This document shows, piece by piece, positions 1 to 8,275 of a stretch of 64,000 bases of DNA (positions within the stretch are counted from its first letter, which is position 1; each line of letters begins with the position of its first letter). The DNA lies in assembly GCA_052143315.1 (NCBI GenBank), contig JBKQTE010000091.1, forward strand, positions 1 to 64,000, read 5' to 3'. The notes under the pieces are model-generated. The model searched no databases and had not been told where the DNA came from. It saw only the letters and a program-made list of their open reading frames with translations. This DNA comes from DASZIT01 sp052143315. GTDB taxonomy: Bacteria; Actinomycetota; Acidimicrobiia; Acidimicrobiales; RAAP-2. The position numbers were made by a program, and so were the translations under genes.

Positions 1-2140
1 CTGGTTGACCGGGGTCGACGTCGTCGACGTCGAGAAGTTGGCGTCCCCGGAGTAGGTGGCGGTGATGGTGTGGGAGCCGACAGCGGTGTAGGTCACCGTG
101 CAGGTGGCGGTGGACGAGCCGTTGACGGCCTCTGCCGTGCAGCCGGTGATCGGGGTCCCGCCGTCGAAGAACTCCATGGTCCCGGTGGGGGTGCCGGCCC
201 CCGGGGCCACCGGGGTGGCAGCAGCGGTGTAGGTGACCGCCTGGCCGACCGCCGACGGGTTGGTCGACGAGGAGATGACCGTCAGGGTCGACGCCTTGCC
301 CACCACCTGGGACAGGGCCGACGAGGTGGAGGTGGAGAAGTTGGCGTCACCCAGGTAGGTGGTGGTGATGGTGTGGGTGCCGGTGGCCGTGTAGGTCACC
401 GAGCAGGTGGCCACTCCCCCGGTGGTGGCCTCGCCGGTCGCCCCCCCGCAGGTGGCGATGGCCACACCCCCGTCGAGGAACTCGATGTTGCCGGTGGGGG
501 TGCCCGACCCGGGGGCCACCGGAGCGGCGGTGGCGGTGTAGGTGACCGTCTGGCCCACCACCGACGGGTTGGCCGAGGACGTGACCGTGGTGGTGGTCGA
601 GGCCTTGTTGACCGTCTGGGTGAGGGCGGTGGACGTCGAGGTGGAGAAGTTGGCGTCCCCCAGATAGGTGGCGGTGATCGAGTCGGTTCCGGCTGCGGCG
701 AACGACACGGCGCAGGTCGCCACTCCCCCGGTGGTGACCTCGCCGGTCGCTCCGCCGCAGCCGGCGATGGCGGTGCCGCCTTGGAGGAACTCGATGTTCC
801 CGGTGGGCGTGCCCGCTCCCGGGGCGACAGCTGCCGCCGTCCCGGTGAAGGTCACCGTCTGGCCGGTCACCGACGGGTTGACCGACGAGGTGACCGTGGT
901 GGTGGTGGAGGCCTTGTTGACCACCTGGCTGAGGACAGCCGAGACGGACGCGCCATAGGTGGCATTGCCCAGGTAGGAGGCGGTGATCGAGTAGGTGCCG
1001 GTGGCGGCGAACGCCACCGCACAGGTGGCCACGCCCGAGCCGTTGACGGCCACACCGGCGGCCCCGCCACAGCCGGCGATGGCGACGCCGCCGTTGAGGA
1101 ACTCGATGTTGCCGGTCGGGGTGCCAGCGCTACCGGCGGCGGTGCCGGTGAAGGTGACCGACTGGCCTGTGACCGACGGGTTGACCGACGAGGTGACCGT
1201 GGTGGTCGAAGCGTGCGCCTTCACCGTCTGGGTGAGCGTGGTGGAGGTGGACGGCGAGAGCGTGGCGCTCCCCAGGTACTTGGCGACGATGGTGTCGGTG
1301 CCGGTGGCGGCGAAGGTCACTGCACAGGTGGCCACGCCCGAGCCGTTGACGGCCACACCGGCGGCCCCGCCACAGCCGGCGATGGCGACGCCGCCGTTGA
1401 GGAACTCGATGTTGCCGGTCGGGGTGCCGATCGACGATGACGCCGTGCCGGTGAAGGTGACGGACTGGCCGGTGGCCGAGGGGTTCAGCGAGGAGGTGAC
1501 CGTGGTGGTGGTCGGGGCAGTGTTGACCACCTGGCTCAGGACCGTCGACGTCGACCCGGCGTAGTTGGCGTCACCCAGGTAGGTGGCGGTGATCGAGTTG
1601 GTGCCGGTGGCGGAGTAGGTCACCGAGCAGGTGGCTACCCCCCCGGTAGTGGCCACGCCGGTCGCGCCACCGCAGGCGGCGATGGCCGTGCCGCCCTGGA
1701 GGAACTCGATGTTGCCGGTCGGGGTGCCCGAGCCCGAACCGGAGGGAGCGGCGGTGGCCGTGTAGGTGACCGCCTGGTCGACCACCGACGGGTTGACCGA
1801 GGAGGTGACCGTGGTGGTGGTGGACGCCTTGTTGACCGTCTGGGTGAGGGCGGTGGACGTCGAGCCGGTGTAGTTGGTGTCACCCAGGTAGACGGCGGTG
1901 ATCGAGTGGGTGCCGATGGTGGCGTAGGCCACCGGGCAGGTGGCCACGCCCGAGGCGTTGACGGCCACACCGGTCGCTCCCCCACAGGCGGCGATCGGCG
2001 TGGAGCCGTCGAGGAACTCGATGTTGCCGGTCGGGACCACGGTTCCGCTGGCTGCCGTCGGCGCCGCGGTGGCCGAGTAGGTCACCGTCTGGCCGGTGAC
2101 CGACGGGTTCGACGACGAGGTCAGCGTCGTGGTGGACGCC
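1..2140. repeat. In-frame tandem repeats of 300-312 bp coding Ig-like domains
   Basis: A marker segment coding EFLDG recurs at 166, 475, 784, 1096, 1399, 1699 and 2011. Spacings are 309, 309, 312, 303, 300 and 312 bases, all multiples of three. Two neighbouring units share an uninterrupted identical block of 107 bases (1019-1125 and 1322-1428), which suggests recent duplication or gene conversion. The array continues past the window edge. Confidence 0.9.
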
Positions 2141-3480
2141 CCATAGGTAAATTTGTCCCCTGAGTTGATGTCGCTGGTGGCCAGGCCGTCGGCCACCACC
2201 ACGTCGTAGATCCCGGCGGTGGCGATGGCCGGGAGGGTGGCGGTGATGCTGGTGTTGCTGTTGACGGTGAAGCTGGTGGCGGCCACTCCGTCGACGGTCA
2301 CCGAGTTCGCCCCGGTGAAGTTGATGCCCGAGATGGTCACCGTCTTGGAGGTCCCTGCCGCAGTCTGGGCCGGGCTCACCGAGCTGACCCCCGGGTTGGG
2401 GATCGAGGTGCTCACCGTCAGGTTGTTGATCTCGTGGTACTCGTCGCTCCCACCGGTCGAGGCGGCGAAGCCGAAGTTGAACGTCGGCGGGATGAAGGCC
2501 GCCGGCGGCTCCGGCGCCGTCAGGGTGTAGGTCGAGGCGTTCGGGAAGGTCAGGGTGACGGTGATGTTGGGGACCGGGCCGGTGGCGTTCGGCGGGGGGA
2601 TGACGATGTTGACCTGCACGGCGTTGGTGGTGGCCGGGGCGGTGGCGCTCGGGAAGTCCAGCGCCTGGTTGGGGTTGGCGGTGGCCAGGTCGCCGGAGTT
2701 GGCGACGTAGCAGTACCCCTCCTGCAGGTCGCCGGGCCCCCGGACGGTGACCGACTCGGGAACCCTGCCCGTGGGCTCCCCGGCGGCGCTCAGCGGGTAC
2801 GGCGACGTGTCCCCGGCGGCACAGTTCCCTCCGTCGTACCCGGTCCAGGCGTTGTTCCCGAAGACGTCGAGCCCGATGTTGAGGATGCCGTTGGTGACGC
2901 CGTTCTCGCCGGTGGGTTGACCCGTCCCCCCGCCGCCGTAGCCGAGGTAGCCGCCGGTGGCACCGGGCGAGGTGAGGGTGGTGGTACCCGGGACGATGAA
3001 GAAGGAGATGCCGTCGGCACCCGGGGCGGCGGTCGTATCGAACTGGTAGGTGTCGAAGGTGATGTTCAGGCCCGAGGCGGCGGGCACCGCGCTGTTGTAC
3101 ATCGCATAGCCCGACTCGTTGCCCCCGTTGTCGGTGAGCCGGAGAGCGCCGAACGACGAGGCGGTGGTGCTGCAGTCCGGGATGGGGGTCTGGCTGGTGT
3201 TGGTGCCTCCGGTGAGGCAGGCGGTGGTACCGGTGCCGCCCGCCAACCAGCTGGAGCTGGTGGTGGTGGCCCCGGCGAAGGTCTCGGTGACGATGGTCGA
3301 GGCGCCGGCCGGGACGGAGGTGGCGATCACCACGGCGCTGGTCATGGTCCCGGCCACGACCATCACGGCCAGGGCGGAGCTCAAGGCGCGCCGACCGCGC
3401 CGGCGGAAACCGCCGGGCGCGATGGGTGCCTCGTGAGGAGCCGGCTCCTGATAGGAGCTCGGTGAACCCTGCCTGGTCAT
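1..3480 (-). CDS. Secreted lectin-like / Ig-like repeat surface protein (C-terminus beyond window)
   Basis: The reading frame stays open from an ATG at 3480 to base 1, at least 1160 codons, so the C-terminus lies outside the window. The ATG is preceded by a GGAGG ribosome site six bases away. The N-terminus is a signal peptide: basic FRRRGRRAL, then a hydrophobic stretch ending near PAGA, about residue 55. Residues about 55-360 look like an L-type lectin domain (DGISFFIVPG, LNIGLDVFGN, FNFGFAAS, DEYHEINN). Residues about 362-445 form an IPT/TIG domain (VSSVSPAQTAAG, VTISGINFTGANS). From about 447 onward come at least seven Ig-like repeats of 100-104 residues, each carrying a variant of GNIEFLDG, a Cys pair and an ITAVYLGD-type strand. 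The architecture is typical of exported adhesins or matrix proteins; the ligand is unknown. It is divergent from a large SARP-type regulator, which is a possible local controller. Family assignment comes from motifs only. Confidence 0.8.
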   Translation of the reverse strand, partial: MTRQGSPSSYQEPAPHEAPIAPGGFRRRGRRALSSALAVMVVAGTMTSAVVIATSVPAGASTIVTETFAGATTTSSSWLAGGTGTTACLTGGTNTSQTPIPDCSTTASSFGALRLTDNGGNESGYAMYNSAVPAASGLNITFDTYQFDTTAAPGADGISFFIVPGTTTLTSPGATGGYLGYGGGGTGQPTGENGVTNGILNIGLDVFGNNAWTGYDGGNCAAGDTSPYPLSAAGEPTGRVPESVTVRGPGDLQEGYCYVANSGDLATANPNQALDFPSATAPATTNAVQVNIVIPPPNATGPVPNITVTLTFPNASTYTLTAPEPPAAFIPPTFNFGFAASTGGSDEYHEINNLTVSTSIPNPGVSSVSPAQTAAGTSKTVTISGINFTGANSVTVDGVAATSFTVNSNTSITATLPAIATAGIYDVVVADGLATSDINSGDKFTYGASTTTLTSSSNPSVTGQTVTYSATAAPTAASGTVVPTGNIEFLDGSTPIAACGGATGVAVNASGVATCPVAYATIGTHSITAVYLGDTNYTGSTSTALTQTVNKASTTTTVTSSVNPSVVDQAVTYTATAAPSGSGSGTPTGNIEFLQGGTAIAACGGATGVATTGGVATCSVTYSATGTNSITATYLGDANYAGSTSTVLSQVVNTAPTTTTVTSSLNPSATGQSVTFTGTASSSIGTPTGNIEFLNGGVAIAGCGGAAGVAVNGSGVATCAVTFAATGTDTIVAKYLGSATLSPSTSTTLTQTVKAHASTTTVTSSVNPSVTGQSVTFTGTAAGSAGTPTGNIEFLNGGVAIAGCGGAAGVAVNGSGVATCAVAFAATGTYSITASYLGNATYGASVSAVLSQVVNKASTTTTVTSSVNPSVTGQTVTFTGTAAAVAPGAGTPTGNIEFLQGGTAIAGCGGATGEVTTGGVATCAVSFAAAGTDSITATYLGDANFSTSTSTALTQTVNKASTTTTVTSSANPSVVGQTVTYTATAAPVAPGSGTPTGNIEFLDGGVAIATCGGATGEATTGGVATCSVTYTATGTHTITTTYLGDANFSTSTSSALSQVVGKASTLTVISSSTNPSAVGQAVTYTAAATPVAPGAGTPTGTMEFFDGGTPITGCTAEAVNGSSTATCTVTYTAVGSHTITATYSGDANFSTSTTSTPVNQ

Positions 3481-3532
3481 CAAAATCCTCCGAGAGTGAT
3501 GCTCTTGATACTCAATGTGAAATTATGTCGTC

Positions 3533-3538
3533 ACCATA
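3533..3538 (-). promoter_or_regulatory. Possible -10 element for the lectin/Ig-repeat gene
   Basis: On the minus strand the hexamer reads TATGGT, about 52 bases before the start codon, within an AT-richer stretch (3481-3605) between two divergent genes. No well-spaced -35 element is visible. A nearby CATAAT is an alternative. Confidence 0.3.
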
Positions 3539-3591
3539 ACTGCAATCAGTTCGCAAAGCGTTAGCAACCAGGCCAGAGGCGATAAATGGCC

Positions 3592-3597
3592 TAACAT
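3592..3597 (+). promoter_or_regulatory. Likely -10 element of a leaderless transcript
   Basis: TAACAT ends 8 bases before the ATG at 3606 and no Shine-Dalgarno sequence lies between. Transcription would then start at or beside the start codon. The same arrangement recurs at many other genes in the window. Confidence 0.45.
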
Positions 3598-3605
3598 GGT
3601 GCCTG

Positions 3606-6539
3606 ATGCTGACCCCGGACTCCATCGCTGCTTCCCACGCCTCCCCGCCGGACGATCTCGGCGGGGCACCCGAGTGGAATTCCTCCCGGGCCGGGCTCTA
3701 TCTAAGGCTCCTGGGGAGCCTCACCGTCGAGATCGACGGCGTCGCCCGCCCCCTCCGGTACGGCAAGTCCAAGGCCCTCCTCGCCTACCTGGCGGTGCAG
3801 GCCCGACCGCTGGTCCGAACCACCATCGCCTCCGAGTTCTGGGAGTCGTTGCCCGCCGACCGGGCCAGGGCCAACCTGCGGGTTGTCCTGAACGACCTCC
3901 GGGCCGCGCTGGGCCCGTACATCCTCATCGACCGGTCGACCATCTCCCTCAACCGAGACCTCCCGGTGACCACCGATGTCATGCAGATCGGCCGAGCCTT
4001 CTCGGCCACCGGAGGCGATCCCATCGGTCGTGAGATGGCTGAGCTCCTGGCCACTGTTTCGGGTGAGTTCCTCGAGGGCATCGAGCTGCGTGATGCGCCC
4101 GACATCGAGACCTTCGTCGAGACCCAGCGGGTCCGCATGCAGCGCCTGTCCGCCGACGCCATGCTGGCCATCCTCGGCACCGGTGACGATCCCCAGGGTG
4201 TCGACGCCGCCATCGACGACGAGCTGGTGCTGGCCCTGGTCCGCCGCCTGGGTGCCATGGAGCCCTGGCACGAAGAGGGTCGCCGGGTGGCCATGCGCAC
4301 CCTCCTCCGGCTGGGCCAACCCGGAGCCGCCCTGGCCACCTACGAGGAGTTCCGGGACGGGCTGCTGGCCGGGTTCGAGCTGTCACCGGAGCCGGAGACC
4401 ATCGCCCTCGCCGAGCAGATCGCCGCCAAGGCGGGCGTCCAGATGAACCCGGCGATGTCCACCAAAAAACTGGCCAAGGCGACCACACCCATCTTCGGGC
4501 GTGACGTCGAGCTCCTGACCATCGAAGAGGCCCTGGACAGCGGCCACCGCCTGATCACCGTTACCGGGCCCGGCGGGGTCGGCAAGAGCCGTCTGGCCCT
4601 CGAGGCGGCGTGGAGGGTGACCCAGCCCGACATCGCCCATGGGATCACCGAGGCCGTGACGGTCGACCTGTCGGGCGTCACCGCCGATACCGACCTGGCC
4701 CTGGTGACCGCCACCGCGCTGGGCATCCCCTTCGCCGGCTACCGGGCACCTCTCGCCGAGCTCCTGTCCGTGCTCGGCGATCGGTCGATCGTGATCGTCC
4801 TGGACAACGGGGCGCACGTGATCGGGGTCATCGGGCCCTTCGTCGAGGCGCTCCTGTCGGCGTGTGCCGGGGTCAGGATCATCCTGACCAGCCGGATACC
4901 GCTCCGCACCCGCAGTGAGATGGTCTTCCCTCTCCGCGCGCTCCCGGTCCCCGAGCCCGGGGCCGACGCCGATGCCCTGGCAGCCAACCCGGCAGTGCTG
5001 CTGGTGATGGCCCGGGCCCGGGCCATCGGCGCCCCGGTGGACCGGGAGGACCTGCCGGCGGTGGCCTCCATGTGCCGCCAGGTCGAGGGGCTGCCCCTGG
5101 CGCTGGAGCTCATCACCACGCAGCTGCGGTTGATCGATCCGAACGAACTGGCGGGGACGCTCTCCTCCGCCCTCGACGAGTTCGCCGACGATGCGACCGA
5201 CCGTCCCAGCCGGCAGCGGACGCTGCGCCGCTCCATCCGCTGGAGCTACGACCTGCTGGGCGAAGATGAGCAGCGCGTCTTCCGGCTGCTCGGCGTCTTC
5301 CGGGGTGGAGCGGCAATCGGCGCGGTGGCAGCCCTCATCCCCCCCGGGGCCGGCGGGTGGCCCGCGGTGGTGCGGGTGGTGGACGCCTGGCTGGTGCAGC
5401 GGGCCGACGGGCCGGGGGGCACCCGGCTGACGATGTCCAAGGCAATCCAGGTCTTCGCTCGGGAGATGCTCATCTCCGCCGACGAGATGACCTCCGTGTC
5501 CCAGAGGCACGCTCAGGTCTTCCTCGACTTCGCCGAGCAGGCAGAAAGCTCCCTGCGCGGGCCCGAACAGGCCACCTGGCTCGCCAGGCTCGAGGTGGAG
5601 CTGGACAACCTGCGGGCGGCGCTCACCCATCTGCTTGACCAAGGCAACGTCGTCGACGCCCTCCGGATGACCAACGCCCTGAGCTCCTTCTGGCAGATCC
5701 ACGGCCACACTGCCGAGGGGCTGTCGTGGTTCGCTCGGGCGACCACCCTCGACCCCGGGACCGAGCCGGCGGTCGGCGCACCGAACCTCGTCCCCCTGCT
5801 GGCGCGGGCCCACTCCCGGGCGGCGTTGCTGGCCATCCGGTCGCTGGACGCCGAGGCGGCCGACCAGCAGATCGAGATGGCACGCCGGTTGGCCCCCCTG
5901 GCGCCAGACCCCGATATCGACGGGGAGCTCCTCTACGCGGAGATGTACGCCGCCTTGATCTTCGACCGGCGTCCCGAGGGTGCCGCCCTGCTCGACCGGA
6001 TCGACCCGGCGGTGGCTGCTGCAGAACAGTCGGGGCGCCGGTGGGAGGCAGCCCGGTTCCGCCATACCCAGGCATGGTTGTCCATGGTCCACGTCGATCT
6101 CGCCGAAGCCCGCCGGCTGGCCAGGCTCGCCCAGGCCGGTTTCGAGGAGTGCGGAGACGGTGGTTGGGCGGCTCTCGCCTCCGTCGTGATCGCCACGCTC
6201 GACGCCTTGGAAGGCCGCCCGGAGGCGGCGTTGCGGACGCTGCACGATGCCTACCGGACCCTCCTGGCCGTGAACGACCTCACGTCGAGCACCTACGCGC
6301 TGGCGTCTGGATCCAGCCTCCTCGCCCTCATCGGCCACGACGAGGCGTCCGCCCGGGTCTCCGGAGCGGTGTCGGCGGTGATGACCCAGACCGGCATGAA
6401 GATGCCGGCGGTGTCGCGCGGTCTCGAGCCCAGCTTCCGGAGCGACGCCCGGGGACGCCTGGGCGAGGATGCCTGGAGCGCGGCCTGGCAGGCCGGCCAC
6501 GAGGTCGGGTACGACGTCGACTGGGGTCCGCTCCCCTGA
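3606..6539 (+). CDS. SARP/AfsR-type regulator: BTAD plus NB-ARC ATPase plus TPR
   Basis: A 977-residue protein. Residues about 30-130 form a winged-helix DNA-binding region of the OmpR/SARP type (LRLLGSLTVEIDG, ANLRVVLNDLRAALG). Residues about 135-275 are a helical bacterial transcriptional activation domain. An NB-ARC/STAND ATPase follows: GRDVELL near 298, Walker A GPGGVGKS at 321-328, a Walker B-like IVIVLDN, and GLPLALEL. The C-terminal 400 residues are Leu/Ala-rich helical repeats of TPR type. Family members are multidomain activators that oligomerise through the ATPase domain, often controlling local secondary-metabolite or surface genes. No biosynthetic cluster is present here, so the divergent lectin/Ig-repeat gene is the nearest candidate target (inference). 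The ATG at 3606 has no ribosome site but sits 8 bases after TAACAT. Confidence 0.85.
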   Translation: MLTPDSIAASHASPPDDLGGAPEWNSSRAGLYLRLLGSLTVEIDGVARPLRYGKSKALLAYLAVQARPLVRTTIASEFWESLPADRARANLRVVLNDLRAALGPYILIDRSTISLNRDLPVTTDVMQIGRAFSATGGDPIGREMAELLATVSGEFLEGIELRDAPDIETFVETQRVRMQRLSADAMLAILGTGDDPQGVDAAIDDELVLALVRRLGAMEPWHEEGRRVAMRTLLRLGQPGAALATYEEFRDGLLAGFELSPEPETIALAEQIAAKAGVQMNPAMSTKKLAKATTPIFGRDVELLTIEEALDSGHRLITVTGPGGVGKSRLALEAAWRVTQPDIAHGITEAVTVDLSGVTADTDLALVTATALGIPFAGYRAPLAELLSVLGDRSIVIVLDNGAHVIGVIGPFVEALLSACAGVRIILTSRIPLRTRSEMVFPLRALPVPEPGADADALAANPAVLLVMARARAIGAPVDREDLPAVASMCRQVEGLPLALELITTQLRLIDPNELAGTLSSALDEFADDATDRPSRQRTLRRSIRWSYDLLGEDEQRVFRLLGVFRGGAAIGAVAALIPPGAGGWPAVVRVVDAWLVQRADGPGGTRLTMSKAIQVFAREMLISADEMTSVSQRHAQVFLDFAEQAESSLRGPEQATWLARLEVELDNLRAALTHLLDQGNVVDALRMTNALSSFWQIHGHTAEGLSWFARATTLDPGTEPAVGAPNLVPLLARAHSRAALLAIRSLDAEAADQQIEMARRLAPLAPDPDIDGELLYAEMYAALIFDRRPEGAALLDRIDPAVAAAEQSGRRWEAARFRHTQAWLSMVHVDLAEARRLARLAQAGFEECGDGGWAALASVVIATLDALEGRPEAALRTLHDAYRTLLAVNDLTSSTYALASGSSLLALIGHDEASARVSGAVSAVMTQTGMKMPAVSRGLEPSFRSDARGRLGEDAWSAAWQAGHEVGYDVDWGPLP

Positions 6540-6590
6540 CCGATCGCCACGGGAGTCCCCTCCTGTTCGACCGCTTGCGCCGTCATCGCC

Positions 6591-8075
6591 TCAATCGCCC
6601 GGCGACGACTGCGACTGGCTGCTGGTCGAGGAGAGGGTAGCCGACACCGTCATCTGCTCTTGCCCGCGGTAGAGCCCGATCGTCACGCTCTGGCCCGGCT
6701 TGTCGTTCTGGATGTCGGTCTGCAACTGGTCGGCGCTGGAGATGGCCTTGCCGTCCAGTGAGGTGATCACGTCGCCCTCCTCGAGGCCGGCCACGTCGGC
6801 CGGTGATCCGGACACCACCTGCGTGACGATGGCCCCCTGGGAGGGCACGAAGTTGTAGGCGCTCCGGAGCTGGGCGGTGAGGGTCTCGATGCTGACCCCC
6901 AAGAAGCCGGAGCCGGCCTGGTTGGCGGACCCGATCTGCTTGGCCCGCAGGGCGGGCAGCTCGCCCAGGATCTTGTTGGACGGGATGGCGAACCCGATGT
7001 TCTGCGCCTCCGAGGTCCCGTCGGTGCCGGAGGCGACGGCGGTGTTCATGGCGATGACCCTCCCCGAGCTGTCCACCAGCGGTCCACCGGAATTGCCAGG
7101 GTTGATGGCGGCGTCGGTCTGGAACATGTTGGTCAGGGTCTCCGTGGCGTCGGAGCTCGAGTCCCCGGCCTGGACGGTGCGACCCTCGGCCGAGATGATC
7201 CCCTGGGTGACCGTCGGCGTGCCGGCCGAGAGCCCGAGGGCGTTGCCGATGGCGACGACGGCGTCGCCCACCTGCACGTCGTCGGAGTTCCCGTAGGTGA
7301 CGGTGGGAAGGCTGGACGCGCCGGAGATCTGGAGCAGGGCGATGTCGTTGGTCGGGTCGGTATCGACCAGCGTGGCCGGCATGGCCTTGGTCTGACCGTA
7401 GAGGGTGACGGTGATGGTGGTCGCCCCGGAGATCACGTGGTTGTTGGTGACCACCTCGCCATCGGGGGTGATGATGACCCCGGTCCCCTGGTCCTCCTGG
7501 GTGCCCCCTCCCGACGCGCCCCCGAAGAGCGACGGGGTCTCAGGTGCCGGAGAGGTGGCATCGATCGACACCACCGCCGGGAGCACCTTGGCGATGACCG
7601 ACTCGATGTTGGTCGTGCCGTTGAGCAGGGCCGGCCCCGCAGAGATCTCCCTGACTTCGGTGGTGGAGCTCCCGTGCCCGGCGACGGCCACCACCGTTCC
7701 GCCCACGCCGGCCCCGATCAGGGCGGCCACCGCCGCCACCGCCACCCAGCTCCAGGCCGCGGTGGGCGTCCGCCGTCCGGGTCCGGCGGCGGCGTCGGTC
7801 GCCGCCGGGTCGTGCTGCCGCCAGTGGGGCGGTAGAAATGCCGGAGTGACGGTGGTCGGGACCGGGTCGGTGGGTGCCACCGACACCTGGTCCGTCGGTG
7901 AGGCGACCGGCGGGTCGCCCGGGGAGACGATCTCCGGCTGCGACCGCGAAGCCGGCGGCACGATCGGCGAGGTGGGCGCGGTGGGGGTCCACACCGGGGT
8001 CGCCGGGACGGTGGCACCGTCGGGCGGAGGCTGGCCGGACCCCGTGGTCTCGTGCTCCGTCTCAGGGTGGTCCAT
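6591..8075 (-). CDS. HtrA/DegP-like membrane-anchored serine protease with PDZ domain
   Basis: A 494-residue trypsin-fold protease. A Pro/Thr-rich cytoplasmic segment (1-105) leads into a single transmembrane helix (about 108-132), so the protease domain faces outside. The catalytic triad is visible: His213 in TNNHVISG, Asp244 in DPTNDIALL, and Ser329 in NPGNSGGPL. One PDZ domain closes the protein (GFLGVSIE ... GAIVTQVVSGSPA ... GLEEGDVITSLDG). Family members degrade or refold damaged envelope proteins. The start was placed at the ATG at 8075 because GGAGGA lies just upstream; the frame continues further 5' without a better site. It converges with the SARP gene (51-base gap) and probably has its own promoter. 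Confidence 0.92.
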   Translation of the reverse strand: MDHPETEHETTGSGQPPPDGATVPATPVWTPTAPTSPIVPPASRSQPEIVSPGDPPVASPTDQVSVAPTDPVPTTVTPAFLPPHWRQHDPAATDAAAGPGRRTPTAAWSWVAVAAVAALIGAGVGGTVVAVAGHGSSTTEVREISAGPALLNGTTNIESVIAKVLPAVVSIDATSPAPETPSLFGGASGGGTQEDQGTGVIITPDGEVVTNNHVISGATTITVTLYGQTKAMPATLVDTDPTNDIALLQISGASSLPTVTYGNSDDVQVGDAVVAIGNALGLSAGTPTVTQGIISAEGRTVQAGDSSSDATETLTNMFQTDAAINPGNSGGPLVDSSGRVIAMNTAVASGTDGTSEAQNIGFAIPSNKILGELPALRAKQIGSANQAGSGFLGVSIETLTAQLRSAYNFVPSQGAIVTQVVSGSPADVAGLEEGDVITSLDGKAISSADQLQTDIQNDKPGQSVTIGLYRGQEQMTVSATLSSTSSQSQSSPGD

Positions 8076-8154
8076 CGCCGTCCTCCGCTCTCTCCTCGTG
8101 CACGTCCGGCGGCCGCCACCAACCGGCTCGGCTCGGTGCCGACACACGGCTGAC

Positions 8155-8160
8155 ATGGTA
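8155..8160 (-). promoter_or_regulatory. Possible -10 element for the HtrA-like gene
   Basis: TACCAT on the minus strand lies about 80 bases before the start codon. It would give a leader of roughly 70 bases carrying the GGAGGA ribosome site. Confidence 0.3.
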
Positions 8161-8275
8161 CGGCGCCGCCCGGCGGCCATACGCCCATTTCAGGGGGTTC
8201 TTAGTTGCTTCTTAGCGCGCCCGTCCGGAGTTGGTTTCGATGGGGCGCCCCAGCGGCAGTAGCGTGTCCGCCGGT

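Noticed and set aside
1..2140. CRISPR array
   Set aside because: Units are about 300 bases and translate in frame to protein domains; there are no short repeats with unique spacers.
2434..3465. Long plus-strand frame (343 codons) opposite the lectin/Ig gene
   Set aside because: Low-complexity Gly/Arg/Val product with no family match; it is the antisense shadow of the minus-strand gene, which has a signal peptide, recognisable domains and a ribosome site.
4383..6500. Minus-strand frame of 705 codons opposite the SARP gene
   Set aside because: Antisense to a recognised ATPase-TPR regulator; composition is Gly/Arg/His/Pro-rich, no motifs.
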